Below are positions 8,045 to 11,991 of a stretch of DNA of 11,991 bases, piece after piece. The notes beneath the pieces are model-generated. The model did not search any database and was not told the DNA's origin. It saw only the letters and a list, made by a program, of their open reading frames with translations. Position 1 is the first letter of the stretch, and each line of letters opens with the position of its first letter. Origin of the DNA: Clostridia bacterium (GTDB lineage: Bacteria > Bacillota > Clostridia > Lachnospirales > CAG-274); the NCBI GenBank assembly GCA_030536675.1, contig JAUNPM010000023.1, forward strand, positions 1-11,991, in the 5' to 3' direction. The position numbers and the translations under genes are program-made.

Positions 8045-8878
8045 TTACCTTCCTCCTTTTATGATTTTTGTGTTTCTTGCCTGTATTAAATTAATAAAAA
8101 ACAAAAGCAAAAATGCAAATATCAGCATTACAAGAGCTATTGCCGTTGCACTTGCATAATCATACTCCTGAAGCTCTGACATTATTATAAGAGGAGTAAT
8201 TTCAGTTTTGTAAGGCATATTTCCCGCTATAAACACAACGCTTCCATACTCACCTATACATCTTCCCATTGCAAGTCCGAAGCCTGTCATAAGTGCAGGC
8301 TTTATTTCTGGAAATATGACCTTTCTGAACACAGTAAATCTGCTTGCTCCCAGCACTCCCGCCGCCTCTTCATAGGAATAGTCCAGCTTTTCAAGTACAG
8401 GCTGTACAGAACGCACAACAAAGGGTATCCCCACAAATATAAGAGCAATTATTATTCCCGTTTTTGTATATGCGATCTTTATTCCGTACTGAGCAAATAT
8501 TTCACCTATTAAACCCTTGTCAGCAGTTAATGCCGTCAGTGCTATACCCGCCACAGCAGTGGGAAGAGCAAAAGGTAATTCTATCATACCGTCAAGAAGC
8601 CTTTTAAAGGGAAAATCATATCTTACAAGCACCCAAGCAAGTATCACTCCCATAACAGCATTTACAGCCGAAGCCGTAAATGCCGTAAAAAAGCTGACCT
8701 TAAAGCTTGACAAAACTCTGGGCTTTGTAATTACTTCAATAATTTCCCCTAAGCTCAAATTTGCAGTATACACCACAAGGGACGCCAAGGGTATTATAAC
8801 TATAAAACTTAATATTGTAAGAGATATACCCATTGACAGCCCAAAGCCGGGTATTACTCTTTTGCTCCTTTTATTCAT
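8045..8878 (-). CDS. cysT: Sulfate ABC transporter permease CysT (CysU)
   Basis: The other membrane half of the sulfate permease. Its 277 residues have six hydrophobic segments. The block ELPFALPTAVAGIALTAL (about 100-117), characteristic of CysT, is present, as are the EAA loop EEAAGVLGASRFTVFRKVIF (170-189) and the following GRCIGEYGSVVFIAGN. AAGGTGAT precedes the ATG, which comes 9 bases after the sbp stop. The sbp-cysT-cysW-cysA order is the standard sulfate uptake arrangement. Confidence 0.95.
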   Translation of the reverse strand: MNKRSKRVIPGFGLSMGISLTILSFIVIIPLASLVVYTANLSLGEIIEVITKPRVLSSFKVSFFTAFTASAVNAVMGVILAWVLVRYDFPFKRLLDGMIELPFALPTAVAGIALTALTADKGLIGEIFAQYGIKIAYTKTGIIIALIFVGIPFVVRSVQPVLEKLDYSYEEAAGVLGASRFTVFRKVIFPEIKPALMTGFGLAMGRCIGEYGSVVFIAGNMPYKTEITPLIIMSELQEYDYASATAIALVMLIFAFLLLFFINLIQARNTKIIKGGR

Positions 8879-8887
8879 ATTATCACC

Positions 8888-9925
8888 TTAATTTTCATAT
8901 ATTTCGTCAAAAACTCCGCCGTCTGCAAAATGCTTGCTTTGTGCCTCGTCCCAGCCGCCAAAATCCTGTATTGTTGCCAGATCAATATTAGTGTCAAAAA
9001 CATTTTCATATTCTTTTAAAATTTCTTCATTTGACGGTCTGTAGTAATTTTCAGCGGCAATTCTCTGTGCCTCATCGGAATAAAGATACTGCAAATACTC
9101 CGTTGCTGCTTCTCTTGTACCTCTGCTGTCGACTACCTCATCTACAACAGCTACGGAAGGCTGAGCAAGAATACTTATGCTTGGAGAAACTATTTCATAT
9201 TCATCGGGGTGATCCTGTATTGAAAGGTAAGCCTCATTTTCCCAAGCAAGGAGCACATCACCCTGACCGTTTTCAACAAAGGTCGTTGTTGCACCTCTTG
9301 CACCTGAGTCAAGCACAAGGACATTTTTATACAGCTTTTTTACAAAATCCTTTATCTTTTCCTCATCTCCGTTAAATTGCTTATCAGCATAAGCCCAAGC
9401 AGCAAGATAATTCCACCTTGCACCTCCCGATGTTTTGGGATTTGGAGTGATAACTCCCACACCGTCTTTAATTAGATCGTCCCAATCATTTATGTTTTTG
9501 GGATTTCCCTTTCTAACAAGAAAAACTATTGTAGAAGTATAAGGTGAACTGTCATTATCAAACTCATTTATCCAGCCCTCCTCAATAAGACCTGCGTCCT
9601 GTATTGCTTTTATGTCATATTCCAGAGCCAAGGTCACTACATCAGCTTCAAGACCGTTTGCAACCTCAAGTGCCTGTTTTCCCGAACCTCCGTGTGACTG
9701 TGTAATTTCAACATTGCCCCCTGTTTTTTCCTTCCAATGCTGTTTAAACAATTCGTTATAGGCTGTATAAAGCTCTCTTGTAGGATCATATGAAACATTT
9801 GTAAGTGTTACAGTTTCGTTATTTTCCTCTCCGACGTTTTCATTGCTTCCCTGTGCAGCGCAGCCTGTCAGAGCAGTTACAGTTACAACAGTTGATAATA
9901 AAATTCCAAATAGTTTATTTTTCAT
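8888..9925 (-). CDS. sbp: Sulfate-binding lipoprotein of the ABC transporter
   Basis: Extracellular lipid-anchored solute-binding protein that captures sulfate (perhaps thiosulfate) for CysTWA. The ATG at 9925 (345 residues) is preferred over the in-frame ATG at 9940: GAGGTGC sits at the right distance and is itself part of the longer frame, and the protein then begins with a clean signal peptide (MKNKLF, hydrophobic core, lipobox LTGC with Cys22 as the lipidated residue). Family motifs follow: SYDPTRELY (about 45-53), SHGGSGKQA (77-85), NPKTSGGARWNYLAAWAYA (162-180) and LAWENEA. First gene of the operon, located 28 bases behind a short upstream ORF that may control it. Confidence 0.95.
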   Translation of the reverse strand: MKNKLFGILLSTVVTVTALTGCAAQGSNENVGEENNETVTLTNVSYDPTRELYTAYNELFKQHWKEKTGGNVEITQSHGGSGKQALEVANGLEADVVTLALEYDIKAIQDAGLIEEGWINEFDNDSSPYTSTIVFLVRKGNPKNINDWDDLIKDGVGVITPNPKTSGGARWNYLAAWAYADKQFNGDEEKIKDFVKKLYKNVLVLDSGARGATTTFVENGQGDVLLAWENEAYLSIQDHPDEYEIVSPSISILAQPSVAVVDEVVDSRGTREAATEYLQYLYSDEAQRIAAENYYRPSNEEILKEYENVFDTNIDLATIQDFGGWDEAQSKHFADGGVFDEIYEN

Positions 9926-10037
9926 ATTTAAGCACCTCATTTAATTATTATTTTTATTCCCTTATATTATTTAAACAGCAGCGTATTAAACCACCTGCAA
10001 TAACATAAAAGAGATTGGTATTTAAATGCTTATACAT
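9926..10037 (-). promoter_or_regulatory. Possible pairing that masks the sbp ribosome binding site
   Basis: In the leader RNA, ATTTAA-A-TACC (10027-10017, codons 4-7 of the upstream ORF) can pair with GGTG-C-TTAAAT (9936-9926), which includes the sbp ribosome binding site: six pairs, one mismatch, then four pairs including one G-U. Ribosomes moving through the upstream ORF would disturb this pairing. The pairing is AT-rich and could be chance; how a stall at the Cys codons would shift it is not clear from the sequence. Confidence 0.3.
9954..10037 (-). CDS. Upstream ORF with Cys-Cys pair, candidate cysteine leader peptide
   Basis: A 27-codon ORF beginning MYKHLN, with adjacent Cys20-Cys21 (codons TGC TGT at 9980-9975) in the stretch AGGLIRCCLNN and ending at TAA, 28 bases before sbp. 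Its ribosome binding site is excellent: AAGGAGG, 7 bases before the ATG, stronger than that of sbp. It lies inside the transcribed leader about 65 bases after the inferred transcription start. Cysteine-containing upstream ORFs that attenuate sulfur-assimilation genes are known in mycobacteria, and the arrangement here matches that logic: slow translation at Cys codons would report cysteine shortage. The central hydrophobic stretch could also make it a small membrane peptide. I see no intrinsic terminator between it and sbp, so control would more likely act on translation or through Rho. Function is inferred from position and codons. Confidence 0.65.
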   Translation of the reverse strand: MYKHLNTNLFYVIAGGLIRCCLNNIRE

Positions 10038-10093
10038 TACGCCGCCTCCTTGTTATTCCTACTTTTCTTATATTTCCTATTTACTTAATATGA

Positions 10094-10112
10094 ATAGTAT
10101 GCAATAAACTAT
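10094..10112. promoter_or_regulatory. Inverted repeat over the -10 and start site, candidate operator
   Basis: ATAGT (10094-10098) and ACTAT (10108-10112) form a dyad with a 9-base spacer covering the -10 hexamer and inferred start of the sulfate operon, a position suited to a repressor. The arms are only 5 bp in AT-rich DNA, so chance is a real possibility. Confidence 0.25.
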
Positions 10113-10136
10113 ACTCCTAAATTTTCCATTTGTCAA
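10108..10136 (-). promoter_or_regulatory. Promoter of the sulfate operon
   Basis: On the minus strand a perfect TTGACA (10136-10131), a 17-base spacer and TATAGT (10113-10108) form a near-consensus sigma-A promoter. Transcription would start near 10101, giving a leader of about 175 bases before sbp that contains the upstream ORF. No equally good promoter is evident inside the operon, whose genes are packed with gaps of 17 bases or fewer. Confidence 0.8.
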
Positions 10137-10179
10137 TAGCCTTTTATAATTTTGTAAAATAAAACATTTTTTCATATTA

Positions 10180-10200
10180 TTCATACCTGTTTATTATGAA
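10180..10200. promoter_or_regulatory. TTCATA-N9-TATGAA dyad between divergent promoters
   Basis: This dyad lies in the stretch between the sulfate operon and acetyltransferase promoters, upstream of the operon's -35. Another TTCATA is at 10171-10176 and a TATGAA at 10089-10094. Its shape resembles a LysR-type activator site, a class that commonly controls sulfur genes, but no LysR gene is in the window and the composition favours such words by chance. Nothing else stands out in 10137-10256. Confidence 0.25.
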
Positions 10201-10256
10201 ATATACACAAAAATATTTATAAACAATTCTGTATATTTCTTCATTTAATTTTACTG

Positions 10257-10285
10257 TTGACTAATTTCCCTATTTATTTTATAAT
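10257..10285 (+). promoter_or_regulatory. Promoter of the acetyltransferase gene
   Basis: TTGACT (10257-10262), a 17-base spacer and a perfect TATAAT (10280-10285) form a strong sigma-A promoter. The ribosome binding site AAGGTGA at 10296-10302 follows within a very short leader. Confidence 0.8.
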
Positions 10286-10309
10286 ATACAGACTGAAGGT
10301 GATAATTAT

Positions 10310-10810
10310 ATGAAAAATACAATAATACGCAAAGCGTTAAAAACCGATGTTCCTTATATAAACGATATACTTAACTATGCCATTATAAACACCAACTACA
10401 ATTTAAATGAAAAGCCTCGTTCACTTGAAAAAGCCTATGAATGGTTTGATGAACATAAAAATGAAGATTATCCCGTTCTAACAGCAGAAGTTGACGGAAA
10501 AATTGTAGGCTGGGCGTCCTTATCTCATTTCAGAGCATATTCGGGCTATGATACAACGGCAGAAATTTCAGTTTATGTATCTCACAACTACAGACATAAG
10601 GGTATCGGAACTCTCCTTGTAACAGAGCTTGAAAGAGCAGCTAAGAGATTTCATATGCTCATAGCTGTAATTACAGACAACAACTCCGCAAGTCTGTCAC
10701 TTCACAGCCGCTGCGGCTTTGCACCAATGTGCACATTCAGGGAGCTTGCCCGCAAAAATAACGAATATGTGGACATTACATTTATGACAAAAATAATAAA
10801 CAAAAAATAA
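10310..10810 (+). CDS. GNAT family N-acetyltransferase, YncA/Pat-like
   Basis: Cytoplasmic acetyl-CoA-dependent N-acetyltransferase of 166 residues. It carries the acetyl-CoA pyrophosphate loop RHKGIG (95-100) preceded by the strand AEISVYVS (84-91), and the late motif NNSASLSLHSRCGF (124-137). The layout (IRKA start, VDGKIVGWASLSHF at 61-74, HSRCGF) resembles the phosphinothricin/YncA (MnaT) group, whose members acetylate small amino acids or methionine analogues; the exact substrate cannot be read from sequence. It has its own promoter, is divergent from the sulfate operon and ends at a strong hairpin. The placement beside sulfur genes is suggestive at most. Confidence 0.85.
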   Translation: MKNTIIRKALKTDVPYINDILNYAIINTNYNLNEKPRSLEKAYEWFDEHKNEDYPVLTAEVDGKIVGWASLSHFRAYSGYDTTAEISVYVSHNYRHKGIGTLLVTELERAAKRFHMLIAVITDNNSASLSLHSRCGFAPMCTFRELARKNNEYVDITFMTKIINKK

Positions 10811-10823
10811 TTTACATAAATAC

Positions 10824-10866
10824 ATAAATAAAGGTTACGAGCTTTCACACCGTAACCTTTATTTAT
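10824..10866. terminator. Bidirectional terminator between convergent genes
   Basis: A 16-bp perfect stem (10824-10839 with 10851-10866) with an 11-base loop and a GGTTACG/CGTAACC core lies between the acetyltransferase stop and the stop of the membrane protein gene. A/T-rich flanks within the stem supply T-tracts for both directions, so it probably ends both transcripts. Confidence 0.85.
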
Positions 10867-10873
10867 TACAAAA

Positions 10874-11341
10874 TTACAAAATTTTTTTCATTATGAAATT
10901 TACAATGCAATACACTATTAAAAGACCGCAAACAGAATAAAACAGCGTATTGGCAACAGCCTCATTATAATTTAAAGCGGCAACTCCTCCTATAAAGCAG
11001 AGCCATAAATATATAAACACGCTTATGCTTAAGCTTTTCCTTGCTATACTTATATTTCTTTCATCTCTTACTTCAATTTGATATTTTCTCAGCATATCTT
11101 CATTTTTAAGCATTCTTTTATTCCTTACTATGCTTACAATAGAAACGATCATATAACCTCCCGCTATACCGTTATATATTGAAACGGCATTAACGGAGCT
11201 TTTATTAAAATCAATTATTCCCGTAAATATTCCCCCGTAATATAACACACACAAAATAATCAAAAACATATATATCCTGTTTTTAAATTTAATTTGTTCC
11301 TTTATATTCCCTTTACCTGTCAAACAATCCTTTACACTCAT
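10874..11341 (-). CDS. Four-helix integral membrane protein of unknown function
   Basis: A 155-residue protein with four predicted membrane helices (about 22-42, 52-72, 104-124 and 130-150) separated by a charged cytoplasmic loop reading YQIEVRDERN near 87-96. I do not recognise a named family with certainty. Small membrane proteins with a DER-like loop paired with a tiny XRE regulator are common in Firmicutes. The ATG overlaps the XRE stop as ATGA, with GAGGAGGA ahead of it inside the regulator gene, so the two are translationally coupled and presumably act together. It may respond to a membrane or envelope signal, but nothing in the sequence shows this. Confidence 0.75.
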   Translation of the reverse strand: MSVKDCLTGKGNIKEQIKFKNRIYMFLIILCVLYYGGIFTGIIDFNKSSVNAVSIYNGIAGGYMIVSIVSIVRNKRMLKNEDMLRKYQIEVRDERNISIARKSLSISVFIYLWLCFIGGVAALNYNEAVANTLFYSVCGLLIVYCIVNFIMKKIL

Positions 11342-11541
11342 AAATCTTCCTCCTCATAAATAAAAACTTCCTCAATACTCTTACCGAAAAAACCTGCAAT
11401 TTTAAAAGCCAGCTCAAGTGATGCCGTGTACTTTTCCTTTTCAAGAGAAATTACAGTCTGCCTTGTTACTCCAACAGCATTTGCAAATGCCTCCTGTGAC
11501 AAACCTCTTTCTTTTCTAAGCTCCTGTATTCTTGTTTTCAT
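11338..11541 (-). CDS. Small XRE-family transcriptional regulator
   Basis: A 67-residue DNA-binding protein consisting of one Cro/C1-type helix-turn-helix: IQELRKERGLSQEAFANAVG then VTRQTVISLEKEK (residues 5-37), followed by FKIAGFFGKSIEEVF (46-60) and an acidic tail. There is no sensor domain, typical of compact regulators that control their own operon with a membrane partner. GGTGG lies just before the ATG. Two matching palindromes at its promoter suggest autoregulation. First gene of a two-gene operon. Confidence 0.93.
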   Translation of the reverse strand: MKTRIQELRKERGLSQEAFANAVGVTRQTVISLEKEKYTASLELAFKIAGFFGKSIEEVFIYEEEDL

Positions 11542-11557
11542 TATCCACCGACCCTTC

Positions 11558-11575
11558 TGTAAAGTTTACTTTACA
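11558..11575. promoter_or_regulatory. XRE operator 1, palindrome at the start site
   Basis: TGTAAAGT-TT-ACTTTACA is a perfect 8-bp dyad with a 2-base centre, located at the inferred transcription start between the -10 and the ribosome binding site. The same sequence recurs with one arm change at 11604-11621, which makes it a credible operator for the adjacent regulator. Confidence 0.7.
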
Positions 11576-11580
11576 TTTTT

Positions 11581-11609
11581 AATATAGCATAATTCAGCGC
11601 AAATGTCAA
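11581..11609 (-). promoter_or_regulatory. Promoter of the XRE-membrane protein operon
   Basis: On the minus strand a perfect TTGACA (11609-11604), 17 bases and TATATT (11586-11581) form a strong sigma-A promoter, giving a start near 11574 and a leader of about 33 bases. Confidence 0.85.
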
Positions 11610-11621
11610 GTTCACTTTACA
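11604..11621. promoter_or_regulatory. XRE operator 2, palindrome over the -35
   Basis: TGTCAAGT-TC-ACTTTACA matches operator 1 except for one arm base and one central base, and it overlaps the -35 hexamer. The centres of the two sites are 46 bases apart. Binding at both would block the promoter and could involve cooperative or looped contacts. Confidence 0.65.
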
Positions 11622-11667
11622 TTTTTTTACATATAGAAAAGATTTTATAAATATGTTAAAATTTTTT

Positions 11668-11693
11668 TGAACCTTTTTCACTTTTTTTGCCTC
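11668..11693 (+). promoter_or_regulatory. ECF-type promoter candidate before the sigma factor
   Basis: TGAACC (11668-11673), 16 bases and CCTC (11690-11693) resemble the TGAAAC-N16-CGTC form recognised by ECF sigma factors, and a T-rich stretch follows the -35 as in many such promoters. It lies 48 bases upstream of the sigma gene, suggesting self-activation. The -10 element has one mismatch. Confidence 0.45.
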
Positions 11694-11741
11694 TTATAAG
11701 TAGATGTACATCAAAAAGACAATTTTTTAAGGAGGTATCAT

Positions 11742-11991
11742 ATGGAAGACTACGAAATAATAGAAAGGCTAAAGCTCGGCGACAGCAGAGCAATAGATGA
11801 CCTTTACAACAAATACTCTTTAAAAGCAGTCAGAACAGCTTCCCTTATAACCTCCGACAGTCATATGGCAGAAGATGTTTTTCAGGAAGCATTTATACAA
11901 TGTATAAGATCCATAAACACTCTAAAGGACCCTAAGGCTTTTAAACCGTGGTTTTACAGAATACTCACCCGCACAGCATGGAAATATGCAA
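11742..11991 (+). CDS. ECF-type sigma factor, N-terminal part (cut by window edge)
   Basis: An RNA polymerase sigma factor of the extracytoplasmic function group, with 83 codons visible. It starts MEDYEIIERLKLGDSRAIDD, then region 2 reads LYNKYSLKAVRTASLI (21-36), AEDVFQEAF (43-51) and DPKAFKPWFYRILTRTAWKY (63-82), the classic core-binding and -10 recognition block. Region 4 and any anti-sigma gene lie beyond the window. AAGGAGGT at 11729-11736 is an optimal ribosome binding site. It is divergent from the XRE operon across 200 bases; a perfect 10-bp palindrome GATGTACATC sits at 11703-11712 in its leader. Confidence 0.9.
   Translation, partial: MEDYEIIERLKLGDSRAIDDLYNKYSLKAVRTASLITSDSHMAEDVFQEAFIQCIRSINTLKDPKAFKPWFYRILTRTAWKYA

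Noticed and set aside
9805..10008. Plus-strand open frame antisense to the start of sbp
   Set aside because: It overlaps the sbp signal peptide coding region, lacks a ribosome binding site, and its codon use is not gene-like.
9926..10101. SAM riboswitch or T-box in the sulfate operon leader
   Set aside because: I see no multi-helix junction, T-box sequence or terminator/antiterminator pair; the leader is mostly AT-rich and occupied by the upstream ORF.
11703..11712. GATGTACATC palindrome as an operator for the sigma factor gene
   Set aside because: It is a single short palindrome without a matching copy; it may be chance.

Overview
The window is AT-rich, with strong AGGAGG-type ribosome binding sites, TTGACA/TATAAT-type promoters, frequent ATA and AGA codons, and an oxygen-scavenging flavodiiron protein. 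Together these point to an anaerobic low-GC Gram-positive bacterium of class Clostridia. This is inferred from gene content and composition; no rRNA gene is present to confirm it.

Layout. (a) Positions 3-1169 (+): an almost complete flavodiiron protein (FprA family) whose start codon lies just outside the window. (b) 1181-1541: an intergenic stretch packed with consecutive hairpins and bounded by two near-identical palindromes, between convergent genes. (c) 1550-9925 (-): one tightly packed eight-gene operon, read in the order sbp-cysT-cysW-cysA-aprA-aprB-cysD-cysN. (d) 9926-10136: the operon's leader, with a good promoter and an unannotated 27-codon upstream ORF that carries two adjacent cysteine codons. 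(e) 10257-10866 (+): a divergently transcribed GNAT acetyltransferase with its own promoter and a bidirectional terminator. (f) 10874-11541 (-): a small XRE regulator translationally coupled to a four-helix membrane protein, with two matching palindromic operators at its promoter. (g) 11668-11991 (+): the start of an ECF sigma factor gene behind an ECF-like promoter.

How the genes work together. The lipoprotein Sbp captures sulfate, CysT/CysW/CysA import it, CysD/CysN activate it to adenosine 5'-phosphosulfate (APS), and an AprBA-type iron-sulfur flavoenzyme reduces APS to sulfite. No APS kinase, PAPS reductase or sulfite reductase lies in the window, so the sulfite-to-sulfide step must be encoded elsewhere. 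The route combines the assimilatory GTP-driven sulfurylase with a reductase of the dissimilatory family.

The most notable items are the Cys-Cys upstream ORF before sbp (a candidate cysteine-sensing attenuator), the multi-hairpin element at 1181-1541, the unexplained C-terminal extension of CysN, and the paired XRE operators.
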